Shown one piece after another: positions 10,151-22,700 of a stretch of DNA of 64,000 bases (position 1 is the first letter of the stretch; each line of letters opens with the position of its first letter). The DNA lies in assembly GCF_964340395.1 (NCBI RefSeq), contig NC_135571.1, positions 5,837,953-5,901,952 of the forward strand. The letters run 5' to 3'. The stretch comes from Glandiceps talaboti (Eukaryota; Hemichordata; Enteropneusta; Spengelidae). Position numbers and translations under genes: made by a program. Below the pieces are notes generated by a model. It had not been told where the DNA came from, did no database searches, and saw only the letters and a program-made list of their open reading frames with translations.

Positions 10151-12440
10151 TACCAGCCAATTAATTCTGAAGAGGAAATAGCTGCAATTATTGTCGCATT
10201 TTGATTATTTTTTTGTTTAGACTTAGTTTTGAGTGCAAAACCCAAGAAAATAAAATGCTCAGACAAAATGTAGAAACTCGAAATCAAAAACTACTGCAGA
10301 TATTAATTAGGAGGGGGGAGGGAGAAATCAAATTTCAAGTCGTGAAATTAATATCTTTCCAGATAGGACTACAGAAATGTACGAACATAAACCATGTATA
10401 ACCATGCATGTACGGATTCTATGGTACTGCATCCCGGAAACACCACATCATTTCCATCAAGTTCTGCTTCAACTCAAATTAACTACATTGTCAAATCAAA
10501 GCAATACCATTGTTTTTAAATTGACAGATTATAATAAAAAGAGACAAAATATGAGAAATATTAATATTCATAAAATTGAATTTTAATAAATATTTCGAAA
10601 CTGTGATCAGAATTGGGGGATTGTAAAAAGTCACAAAAGATGAAGTTCACTAACTATGTAAAAAAAAAATTTCGAGATACAATAATTATTTCTTCGAGGT
10701 ACACAGTAACCATGGACATACCTTTATCATACTATCAAGCCCATATTCAATCAGTGAATATTACTCAATATGATACTAGTATATGAACATTTGACATCAC
10801 TCAGGCACCAAGACTGGCTTTTGTAGAAATCATATAGTAAAACATATTTTATTCATATACATATAGTTTTCAATAAATGCATGATGAAATCAAATTTCAG
10901 TCCAAGGTTCTCACATTATTGCTGTCTTTATCAGTGCGATATTATACACTTAGTGCCTGACTGTGTGTGAGGGCACTAGAAGATATCTACTACCTTGAGA
11001 GCTGTTATGTAGTCACTATTTCCGGTAAATAGTTGCTTGGATGAGGAGTAATATGATGTCTACTAGTGCCGGAATAAAGCCAGGCAATACATTTTTTTTA
11101 ATCACATTCTCAGGCACATATTCTTTCTATAGTCAAACCAAACCCCTGATACGACTTCCATGCTGTGTATATTACCCTCGGACAAAGGGGATACAAATAG
11201 TGCCTCCTGTATGCAAATTGAGGTCACTATGAATCCATACAAAGTGGTACTGTCTAAGCCAATCACTGAAGGCTATATGAACGCAATGTGTTAATTAATA
11301 CCTTCTTATTACCTATAGCAATTGCATTTTATATTTAGTCCCATAGCGCAGCACAAGTGACATACAAATATACCTTTGGGCTTATATGTATTGAAGCAAC
11401 CTACATGTAGCCAAAGCTCTAGGCAAAACATTGGACAGAAACATTTCCCTAATTACTATAACCCCTCTGATAATATAGAGAATACAGGATTCAAATATTG
11501 GGCTTTTTAAGGAAATGGACAGAGTGAAGGTAAAGTACTACTACCGTACTACATGATGTATGTTAGGTTTATTCCATTGATTTCAGCTAAACTGACCACT
11601 ACATGTACCTGCAAAAATTCTGATGATATTGGAAAAATGAATATAATATCAGCTGGTAACCAGCATATTATATGTATTGTGACTGGTAGTACAAACAGGA
11701 AGTCAAAATTCAATGAGAACTGCATTCTAGTCAGTAAATTGTTGCCATGACAACATTTTTATCTGGCAATGTATGTGTAACTAGGAGATAGAATGAAATT
11801 AGGCACACCTAGGATACTGTATTTTAATGATGAAGCATCTAACTTTAAATGTTCACATATCAACATAACCTACATCAATACTGTACATCCGAGGGCACCT
11901 GTACTTGATTCTATGCTTCTCATGACACCTTAAAAATGATGGGTTGGTTGCACCCTCACACATCGCCCAACCCCTAGTCGATGAGGACAGAACATCACGA
12001 CATATCTTACAGTCTAGAAGAAATATAACGTCAGTCGGGCCACATGAAACAGAATTAAGTACGGCCACCCTAGCACAGTATATTTTAGTTTTTGTTTCTC
12101 ATTTATTTCATTCGTTTGAAATAATTTGAAAAACTCAAAGCTAATAAATCATAACTGAACTTAGACAATTGAATTTTTTTTAATGAACTGATTTATTCAA
12201 GGTCATACCAGCATTTGTATAATGTGTGACTTATTATTTAAAAAAAATTTTTTTTGAAATCATCACATGTAATGGTACATGTATAAATCCATTGTATTCA
12301 TTGTTATGTAACTTTAACTACATTGTACAGGTGGTACTAGACAATTTGGTATTGTGGAATTCTGCATACATACAATAGAATTTTACCGCCTAGGCAAATC
12401 ATGAAATTCAGATTTAACAATCATCTCATCACTCTGTATT
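10151..12440. other. Non-coding stretch, little recognised
   Basis: AT-rich with no exon-like sequence. It contains the inverted copy (about 11085-11275) of the dispersed repeat at 5405. A short cysteine-rich minus-strand frame at 11853-12068 has no recognisable relative. It probably forms part of the ACC 5' intron. Confidence 0.6.
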
Positions 12441-12456
12441 CCCCAGTATAAGGTAC

Positions 12457-13236
12457 ATGTACATGTATGTATGTATGTATGTACATGTATGTATGTATGT
12501 ATGTATGTATGTATGTATGTATGTATGTATGTATGTATGTATGTATGTATGTATGTATGTATGGTTGTATGTATGTATGTATGTATGTATGTATGTATGT
12601 ATGTATGTATGGTTGTATGTATGTATGTATGTATGTATGTATGTATGTATGTATGTATGTATGTATGTATGTATGTATGTATGTATGGTTGTATGTATGT
12701 ATGTATGTATGTATGTGTGTGTGTGTGTATGTGTATGTATGTATGTATGTATGTATGTATGTATGTATGTATGTATGTATGTATGTATGTATGTATGTAT
12801 GTATGTATGTACATGTATGTATGTATGGTTGTATGTATGTATGTATGTATGTATGTGTGTGTGTGTATGTGTATGTATGTATGTATGTATGTATGTATGT
12901 ATGTATGTATGTATGTATGTATGTATGTATGTGTGTGTTTGTGCACATGTGTGTGTGTATGTATGTATGTATGTATGCATGCATGCTTGTATGTATGTAT
13001 GTATGTATGTATGTATGTATGTATGTATGTATGTATGTATGTATGTATGTATGTATGTACATGTATGTATGTATGTATGTACATTGTATGTATGTATGTA
13101 TGTATGTATGTATGTATGTATGTATGTATGTATGTATGTATGTATGTATGTATGTGTGTGTGTATGTATGTATGTATGTATGTATGTATGTATGTATGTG
13201 TGTATGTATGTATGTATGTATGTATGTATGTATGTA

Positions 13237-13267
<31 letters not shown>

Positions 13268-13472
13268 ATGTATGTATGTATGTATGTGTGTGTTTGTGCA
13301 CATGTGTGTGTGTATGTATGTATGTATGTATGCATGCATGCTTGTATGTATGTATGTATGTATGTATGTATGTATGTATGTATGTATGTATGTATGTATG
13401 CATGTATGTATGTATGTATGTGTGTGTGTGTTTGTGCGCGCACATGTGTGTATGTATGTATGTATGTATGTA

Positions 13473-13547
<75 letters not shown>

Positions 13548-13560
13548 ACATGCATGCATG
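12457..13560. repeat. TGTA/TG microsatellite, about 1.1 kb
   Basis: (TGTA)n interrupted by GGTTGTATG, ACATG and TG-rich blocks. A marker block TGTTTGTGCACATGTG occurs near 12936 and 13291, with a variant near 13430, about 355 and 140 bp apart, so segments were internally duplicated. It ends in about 60 bp of pure TG. Long open frames on both strands reflect the repeat only. Confidence 0.98.
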
Positions 13561-13740
13561 CATGGGAATGATGATGATTGATCCTCTTGTTCTATTTTGA
13601 CCATCTAGTATGAGGTGAAATATTATTCCAGGTACTGTGAATTCAATGTTATTTAGATTTTAATGCAGTTTTAGTGACATGCAAGGTAATTTTGTAGTAA
13701 CACCATATTTGGCCCTTTCCGTGTGGTTGGGTAAAGTGCA

Positions 13741-13907
13741 GTATGCCCTCTAAGCCAATTTGATGCGCCACAGACACACATAATTTCTAGTGACGCACCG
13801 AAATTTCGTGTTCCCCAATCTCTTACTATGTAGTGACTGACAAGAAATGCCAGTTTTTCTCATTTTGACTCACAACAACAAAGTCTGGCTATCATTAGAG
13901 GGCATAC
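13741..13907. mobile_element. Short MITE with GTATGCCCTCTAA inverted ends
   Basis: Ends GTATGCCCTCTAA and TTAGAGGGCATAC are exact inverted repeats. The internal sequence (CCAATTTGATGCGCCAC, GAAATGCCAGTTTTTCTCAT) matches a second, right-truncated copy at 19398-19550. No clear target duplication is seen. Confidence 0.75.
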
Positions 13908-14511
13908 TGGTGAAGCATGACTTCAGAATCAGTATTAACATAGCCTTGTAGCTATACATGTAGTCATTTTCTGTGATCTCGCTCCACCATATAGTCAAAT
14001 GGGTTTCTTTAGCACAACATTCCATTTTTACCACTGACATCAGTAGTTTAATGTTATTGAATGTTTATTTTATAAATGTGATGATGTTGTCACATTCACA
14101 CATGGTTTAATTTCAGACTCGAGTTTGAGTTTGTAGTAAAGTGAATGAAGTAACCACCTGTCAGTGTGTGATGGATTGTTACTGACATGCACTGTTCACC
14201 CTTTCCCCAGCAGGAGACTTAGCTTAATTTTCAGTAGATTATGTTGAGACTAGTATTATTAAGATAGGATGTGTAAATATAGACCGAAAGGATCTTTCAG
14301 ACTAGATTTAAACTAATTGTCTGGAGGTCATTGGTTGAAATCCCTCTGAAAATAAGGGATTTTCTGCGACTGACCCAAACTCAGAGTGTCTCACTCACAA
14401 GACAAGTACAAATTTGGCAGTACTCCTGGAATACTGTAATGATCTCAGCAGTTGTGGACAATTACTCACATGAAGCCTGCAAATGCTAATATTCCAGGCA
14501 TGGGTGACTAC

Positions 14512-14906
14512 CAATCTGATTAAAATCTGATGTGGTAAAAGTGGCCACATGTCTTTATTTACCTCTATATGTCCATCATTTTGTGTCGTTTGTTTTGTTC
14601 CGAGTGATCGCTGCCTTCCCACATCTGAACCTGTGTAATAGACAATCGCGTTTGAATCTCGCACTTTCGATTGGCCAATCAGGATGAGCGTTACGTTGGC
14701 AGCTTCACACTGAAGAAATTGAAGCGTTCTGATTGGTTGTGAAAACCTTACAATATTGTCAACATTCAATGGGATTGTCTATTACACAGGTTCAGATGTG
14801 GCAAGGCGGTGGTCACTCGGAACAAAATAAAAGTCACAAAACGATGGAAATAGAGGTACATAAAGGCATCTAGCCGCTTTCACCACATCCGATTTTAATC
14901 AGATTG
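14512..14906. mobile_element. Foldback MITE, 395 bp, 10-bp target duplication
   Basis: Long inverted arms beginning CAATCTGATTAAAATC and ending GATTTTAATCAGATTG. It is flanked by the exact direct repeat GGGTGACTAC (14502-14511 and 14907-14916). A second copy lies at 22208-22604 in the opposite orientation. The 10-bp duplication suggests a Mutator-like source, but no transposase is present. The frame at 14395-14769 is a by-product of the arms. Confidence 0.9.
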
Positions 14907-14916
14907 GGGTGACTAC

Positions 14917-15611
14917 AGGATAGACTGGACTGACTGGGAAAGCATGGACAGTTCCACAGCGATGTGAAATTTAGCATGCATTATAGTCCTTGTCTAGTTC
15001 CTATTGACCGTATTCCAATTTTACACTACGTTACCGTCACATATTATGTCTAGTCAATGTTGTTACTCAAGGCGTTAAATGTGGTTCAACCCCACGAAAA
15101 TCACTTGGGGATGCGACAACGTCATCATGTTTTATATGAATGCTGTAGGGGGAGCACAGAATTCTGTATAATTAAGTGTATAATTTATATATGTCTGTAC
15201 AAAACTCACTGGAGCCAAGCAGTTCTTGGTGCAAAAGTTTGAAGAAAAAAAATCATATTCTTTTAGAACAGGTGACATGTTGATCACAGGTTATATAATT
15301 TGTTATCATGCTATCATAATCGGATTATTGTTTGTGTTGTAATCTACCTCTATAAATCAGATGACCTTACCCGGGTAGTGACCTCAATTGTAATTACTTA
15401 TCACCACCAATGGATATAAAATCTCCTTTAGTAATCTCTGTTTGTCAAAAATGAAACCCGAGACATAGGCAAGTATTTTGTGTCTAGACTACAGAATCCT
15501 ATGTGAACATATGTGAAGCAATTCAGAAGATTTTCTGTACGTTTTTTAAGAAAAGTCCATGACATGATTTCCTCATTTATGTTTCTGTTGCTGACACTCT
15601 GTAGCCCTCAG
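14917..15611. other. Non-coding stretch, nothing recognised
   Basis: No exon, repeat array or element ends recognised. Probably the 3' part of the ACC 5' intron. Confidence 0.5.
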
Positions 15612-16499
15612 GTTGAACTTTAACCTTTCAAGGTTGCTATGTAATTTATGCTTAAATTTCCTAACAAGATGTCAACCAACTGTGTCAAAGTGAACTTTAA
15701 CCTTTCAACACTCCCCTCTCACAGGTCAATATGGTTGTATTTTATGCTTCAATTTTTTCTTGACAAGATTTCATTCAAGAAATCAACTTTGTCTACATGA
15801 AATTGAACCTTTCAACTTTCACCTTTATCACAGGTTGATGGTATAACTTCTGCTGAAAACTTTCCTTTGTCGAAATAAACTTTCACCTTTCAACTTTCAC
15901 CTTTATCACAGGTTGATGTTCTAACTTCTGAAAACTTTCCACGAGTGTGAAGCTACCATCATATTCATATTCATATTCAGTTTCAAAAGTTCACCTCTAG
16001 GCTCAATCTGAATATGATGATGGCATCACACGTTCATCATCAGATTCGAAGTCTTCCGAATGGGTACGAACGCGTGTTAAATTTGTCAAATCACACAAAT
16101 CCTTCATTAGCGATTTGAAATCACGCGATTGTGATTACTTTTCACTTGAATTGCATGGATTTGCATGCTCCCTTTTTATTTTTGCCAGAGTATCCAATTT
16201 GCACCATGAATTACAAAGGGAGCATGCAAATCCATGCAATTCAAGTGAAAAGTAATCACAATCGCGTGATTTCGAACCGCCAATGAAGGATTTGTGTGAT
16301 TTGACAAACACGCATTCGTACCCATTCGGAAGACTTCGAATCTGATGATGAACGTGTGAAGCCATCATCATATTCAGATTGAGCCTAGAGGTGAACTTTT
16401 GAAACTGAATATGAATATGAATATGATGGTAGCTTCACACTCGTAAACTTTCCTTTGTCGAAATGAACTTTAACCTTTCAACTTTCACCTCTATCACAG
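15612..16499 (+). repeat. Tandem decayed copies of the ACC first coding exon edge
   Basis: Units start after acceptor-like CACAG or CTCAG at 15611, 15724, 15833 and 15911; the real acceptor ends at 16499. Unit b (15725-15833) carries GACAAGATTTCATTCAAGAA, the counterpart of the real GACAAGATGTCGTTCAAGAA, with its ATG changed to ATT. Unit a has an upstream ATG at 15669. The fourth unit is interrupted by the foldback element at 15941-16444. Confidence 0.85.
15941..16444. mobile_element. Foldback MITE, 504 bp, 9-bp target duplication
   Basis: Arms of about 230 bp (15941-16175 and 16215-16444) around a loop of about 40 bp. Termini are ACGAGTGTGAAGCTACC and its reverse complement. The direct repeat AAACTTTCC abuts both ends. 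The neighbouring tandem unit at about 15855-15863 holds a single AAACTTTCC continuous with TTTGTCGAAAT, an empty site. The 9-bp duplication is typical of Mutator-like transposons. Confidence 0.93.
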
Positions 16500-16748
16500 G
16501 TCAATGTGGTTGTAATTTATGCTTCAAATTCTCCTTGACAAGATGTCGTTCAAGAAACCAACTTTGTCCACGGGATCATCACATGATGGAGATGAACAAA
16601 AAGTGGATAAGAAAGTCACATTTACTGTTTCCCCGGATACGTCACCATTGGTATCTCCATCTTCATCCTATGAATCTCTGCCATCTGAATCCAGTGATGT
16701 AGTCAAACCAAGCTCTTCAGACTACAAACCCTCATCCACAAAATTCCG
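16500..16748 (+). CDS. ACACA: ACC exon 1: 5' UTR 43 nt and codons 1-69
   Basis: Acceptor CTATCACAG precedes 16500 and ATG is at 16543. Codes [20 protein letters not shown] and a Ser/Pro-rich tail ending STKF plus CG of a split Arg codon. Donor CCG|GTAAAT. The exon is preceded by four decayed copies of its own 5' edge. N-terminal ACC tails are poorly conserved, so the start rests on frame continuity with later exons. Confidence 0.75.
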
Positions 16749-19700
16749 GTAAATATGTTTTTGCAATATTGTTTATTTATAGTAATAATAATAATAATTA
16801 GATATGTTATTACCCAATATTTTCTTCACTCAGCTAAGGAAAATATGAGTGACCTAAGGGGTCTTTGTAACTATGAGTAGCCATGGATCTATCTATTGAG
16901 ATAATAGATCCATGGAGTAGCTAGACGAGTAGTGACAGCCCTTAGGTCACAAGTATTTTCTGGCTGAATGAAGTAAAATATTGGAGAATAATATAATTAT
17001 ACCAGTGCCAGGAAAGTAATGGCAATTTTGATTGTTTTGACTTATATTTTGAACACAGCAGAACACATAATGTAAACAGGCGTTGTCGTGACATAGATGT
17101 GCGTTGTCATGACATCGAACAACCAGAATGTGTAGTCCATATTTTGTGCTCAACTTGGCTTGTGCATGGTGTGATGAGAATTAAGTACACTACACTGCAC
17201 TATATCCTGACTCTTACAAGGCTAAAAATATAGATACATGTATATAACTAGAATGGGATTAATATTTACGTATTAATCTATTTACAAAATATATGTGGCT
17301 AAAAATGATGATGAATATTTATAAATACAGGGTACTACTGTGGTACTATGATCTGTGGTATTCTTTATCTCTTATCAATTACACATTGTAATCCAACCTC
17401 CTATGCAGTATTACCGGAAACTGTCTCTGTATACTGGCTTCCAATATACTGGCCAAATTCTGCAAGTGACGGTGTTATCAGTTGTTATCAGTTACAAGTG
17501 ACACTGTTGTCACTTTTAAAATGTAAACTTGAACATGAGTATTAAAATTTTAACCATTACACTCAGTATAATTTGATAAGCTGAGAGATTTTGACAGAAA
17601 ACTGTCAGTTTTGTTCATTCTATGATAGATGGCGCTGTTTATTATCAACTGCAAGCTGTCAGTCTTGTTCACTCTATGATAGATGGAGCTGTTTACAATT
17701 GACTGCAAACTGTCAGTCTTGTTCACTCTCTGATAGATGACGCTGTTTATTATCAACTGCAAACCGTCCGTCTTGTTCACTGTGATTGATGGTGCTGTTT
17801 ACAATTGACTGCAAACTGTCCATCTTGTTCACTCTATTATAGATGGCAGTGTTTACAATTGACTGCAAAATGTCAGTCTTGTTCATTCTATGATAGATGG
17901 CGCTGTTTATTATCAACTGCAAGCTGTCAGTCTTGTTCACTCTATGATAGATGGCGCTGTTTACAATTGACTGCAAACTATCCGTCTTGTTCACTCTATT
18001 ATAGATGGCGCTGTTTACAATTGACTGCAAACTGTCAGTCTTGTTCACTATGATAGATGGCGCTGTTTACAATTGACTGCAAACTGTCAGTCTTGTTCAC
18101 TATATGATAGATGGTGCTGTTTACAATTGACTGCAAACTGTCAGTCTTGTTCACTCTCTGATAGATGGCGCTGTTTATGATGTACCTGTGTCTTACATGT
18201 ACATATGATAAACTTGTATCGTCAGATAATCTACAGCATACATGTACTCGTAACATTTCAGAAGCACAGAATACATTATCACTGATAAAAAAACTATGTG
18301 TATGGTTCATCCACCATCTCTGATAACAATAAAGTCAAAGTTTACAGAAAAAAAGAAGTGTCGTACATGTATGTGTTTTACATTATGTAACAATTAGACA
18401 TGGGTGCATTCCACCGTTTTGTTTACAAATCATCTCATGTACTTGTCAAAATCAAATATGGCCGCCACTGATGTTGGCAGCGATACTTAAGGATATTGAT
18501 GTTTTAATGCTACAGCTGTAACTATCTCTTACATCCAGCTCAATATCATATTCTATTTCAGGAAGCTTCATTCATGTACTACAGCTGGGACTTACAAATA
18601 TGCCTGGTACTGTCATTCATTTTGATTATAATGCTTTCTCAACACTAGAGGGCGCTAGTCATGGCTTCTGTCTTATACACTGAATCAGTGAAAACTTGTC
18701 AGCCAACACTAAGTGCAAATCATTGACATAACTGGACACAAATAACTACAAGTCGAGCAAAACAAGATTAACAACAGTTTATCAGTGGTGAAAAATTAGA
18801 TGTTATTCCCAAATATTTATCTTCATTCAGCCAAGGAAAATATGAGTGACCTAAAGGTGCCTTTTTCCGAATGAAGAAAAATATTGGAGAATAACATCAT
18901 TATACCAGTGCCATTAATACCAAAGAAAAATTGGGGAAAGTAATGGCAATTTTGAATGTTTTAACACATATTTCGAAGACAGCAAAACCAGTGATGTAGA
19001 CACATGTCGTGACAGATGCATGTTATTGTGACATAGAATGACCAGAGTATATATTCCATATTTTTTGTTGAACCTAACTCATGTATAGTATAATTAAAAG
19101 AAACTTTGAAGGTGCTGGAAAGTTTTTTACCTATCAGTGTATCACTAATTCATATAGATGTAAAGCCCCTTACGCATACACCACAACATACATCAGGGTG
19201 CATTCTCATTAATTTTAAACATTCTTCAAGTCATCTGTTAAACAGTGGAAATTTGGATATCATGTGTTCAGTGTGTGTATTTCTGTAAGTTTTATCCTGC
19301 TGTGTGCTGTGGCCATACATTGTATGTACAGGTACCTGTAAATTACAGGTATGTTAAAAGTGTAATCATAGACCCTACACGTGTAGGGTCTATGCCAGTG
19401 TGCCCTCTAAGCCAATTTGATGCGCCACTTACACAATTTCTAGTGATGCACCAAGATTTGGTGTTTCACTATCTCTTACTATGGGTGACTCATAAGAAAT
19501 GCCAGTTTTTCTCATTTTGACTCACAACAACAAAATTTGGCTACCATTAGTTGTACAGCCCCTTTCATATTACCATTTACTGGCTCTGGACGGTTTGATA
19601 CAACCATGCAGAAACCAATAAGAAACTCAACATGCTACATTTTAACCTAGCAAGATAGCTTGCTACATTTTGTCTAAATATACTGCAACAAGACACAGAC

Positions 19701-22700
19701 ATGCAGGCACCAGTGTTTTCATATTCACATTTGATGTTTCCATGGTCGCATGTTCATTTCATTTTTAGACAAAATGTTGCAAGAAACTGTATTCATCCAG
19801 TCTTGCTATGGTGTAACATGCAGGTTTGTTATTGGTTTCTGCATGGTTGTATCAATCAGGGTCAGTGAACTCTAACATGAAATGGGTGGTATATCAATTC
19901 AGACAATAACAATTGCTATGTACAGTCTAATAGTTGCAGGGATTGTACTTCATTTTAAACAAAAATAATGTCGGGAAAACTGTGTTTTTGTTAAGAGTCG
20001 TAAGAAGTTAAATTCTACCTTAGTTCCCCAGTCATTTTACAGGGAATTCCTACCAGTGTGTTTTTGCTAAGGGAGGTAAGTAGATAAAATCTACCTAAGT
20101 TCCTCTGTCATTTTACTAGGGTTCCCTACCAGTGTTTTTGTTGAGGGCAGTAAGTAGATAAAATCTACCTAAGTTCCTCTGTCATTTTACTAGGGTTCCC
20201 TACCAGTGTTTTTGTTAAGGGTGGTAAGTAGGTAAAATCTACCCCTGAGTTCCTCTGTCATTTTACTAGGGTTCCCTACCAGTGTGTTTTTGTTAAGGGC
20301 AGTAAGTAGATAAAATCTACCCAAGTTCCCCTATCATTTTACCAGGGTTACCTACCAAAATTATGGTGTGATGCATTGGAAACTGTGCTAGTTCTACCAT
20401 ATTCACTCTTTCTGTTACCAAGATTCCATAACCTTAACAAAAAACACTGGGAAATATTATTGGGAAATAAGTAGGTATAAACTGTGTTATTTTGTAATAT
20501 CAGTTTGAAAAGTTCTTTAAAAGTAACTTAGTACAAGAAACGACTTTAAGCTTAAAACTTTTGAGATCTTCATTATTTTTAGTATACACTACAGCATTTC
20601 AAATGAATTCAATTATCTTTCTTTCTATATCTGTCAATTATATTTACTGATGTACATGTAGCAGACAGTTTCTATGGTTACTAAGTTGAAGCAATTAGTG
20701 TAAACATCAAATTCCTTTCTGACTAAATAAACTTGTCTGCATTTATCACAATTTTGTTATTGAAACACCCGCTCTACTCAAAGTGTGTGTCTGGTATTTA
20801 GTATTTAATACAGCAGTGTATAGCTTAGCTTCAGTTGAGCTGTCAGCTGTGTGCTCGGTAGTCTAAGTGTCCAAGCGTTTTATTGAACCTCCCATAATAG
20901 TTCAATTGTATGTATTGTTACGCCACACAAAGCAGCAATATATCGTACCACATTCTGCAATGGTGAGAGTAGAATTCAAAACAGCATGTAACAGTAAGTC
21001 TGCGCAGTTTTTTTACCTCACATATTTTATTTGCCCTCGAAATTTCATTATAATTTGACTTTTTATCAAGAATGACCCCAAAATTATCCTTCCTAGTAAT
21101 TTTGGCACATAGCTGAATGGAAAGTAATGATTTACATGTGAACAAACTGCAGGGTAGGTTGACCTTACTATGACCTTGGTAAGGCAAGGCAGCTTTCTAC
21201 ATGTTCTGATAACATGTGTACAGTGGGTGAGGGAAGCCACTGAACTAGTAACAGATTTCCAAGACGCATAACTCAGTAGGTACTACGGTATGTGGTGCTC
21301 TTTGTATTTACATCACTGATTTGTCACTTTATGCAAGTAATCTCAACAGTGAAGTTCGTCAGTATATATATGTGTCACGGAAGTTGGTCATTATTTAGTC
21401 TATGGGTAAGAGTTGATTACATTCAATTTTAATACATAGCGTTAGTATTTAGTAACAAACTCACAATGCTCTTGAAACACTGAAATAACACGGAGGTTGC
21501 GATTACCTTTTTCATCATGTGTCCTCGATGACGCATAGCTGCCAAAATTGGTACCACCTTCCCTTCATGATGCATCCATCCGTAATTTGAATCAGACAGT
21601 GTGTTTGTTATGGTTAGGGAAACACAGAAAGGGATAAGTTATGTATAATTGACATTATCTCCCGTACGTTGTACTGTAGTTGTTTTGTTTGGGAACCCCC
21701 AAAAGTAACTGGAATTCAGGTAGATTTTACTTGCCTATTTTAATACCACCTTTGGCAAAAACTCTGAGATTTTGTCTGTGTGCATCAATCTATTGCTTCT
21801 TCTTTTTTCTTTTTTTTACATTATATTACTATACATGTAGTGCTGTTAAAACAACATAAAATCTGGTACATGTACCTACACAATATACAATTGACATTGA
21901 AACATTTGGGTGTTTATGTAAAACAGATTAACATTTTATGTTGTATTGCAAGGTTACACACACATAGTACATAATATCCATTGTTGTGGTAGCAGACAGC
22001 CAACATTGAAAACACTAATATTGTCTGTATTATACAATCCATATGCACATTACTGTTATTACAACATACTGTCATACACTTGATGAGTACACATTAAAAC
22101 TGATTATTTTCACATTATATTTTTTGTATGTAATGTTGATTCCAAAATTTCATACATAATGTAGTTGGTACGTAGTAGTAAAACAGTGTACATGTACATG
22201 TACTTCCCAATCTGATTAAAATCTAATGTGGTGAAAGCGGCTAGATGCCTTTATTTACCTCTATTTCCATCGTTTTGTGAAGTTTGTTTTGTTCCGAGTG
22301 ATCGCCGCCTTCCCACATCTGAACCTGTGTAATAGACAATCCCATTAAATGTCGACAATATTGTAAGGTTTTCACAACCAATCAGCAAGCTGCAATTTCA
22401 CCCGTGTGTGCAGCTGCCAACAACGTAACGCTCATCCTGATTGGCCAATCGAAAGTGCGAGATTCAAACGCGATCTATTACACAGGTTCAGATGTGGGAC
22501 AACAGCGATCACTCGGAACAAAACAAACGACACAAAATGATGGACATATAGAGGTAAATAAAGACATCTAGCTGCTTTCACCACATCAGATTTTAATCAG
22601 ATTGATGTACTTCCCAAACCCTAAGTTGAGATTTTGCCTGTGTCTTCATACTGAATCCATAACTTTTGCTCGTTACAAATCATGAAATGTAACCATCATA

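Noticed and set aside
11853-12068. Cysteine-rich minus-strand frame (CKICRDV...CEGATNPSFLRCHEKH)
   Set aside because: Looks faintly zinc-finger-like but has no recognised family, no convincing splice sites and no second copy. Left unannotated as a gene.
12383-13604. Several overlapping open frames of 366-391 codons on both strands
   Set aside because: They exist only because TGTA/TG repeats have no stops in these frames. The composition is pure repeat (H/T/Y/I or C/M/Y/V).
14395-14769. A 124-codon minus-strand frame
   Set aside because: Lies mostly inside the foldback MITE; the same family at 22208 does not keep it open.
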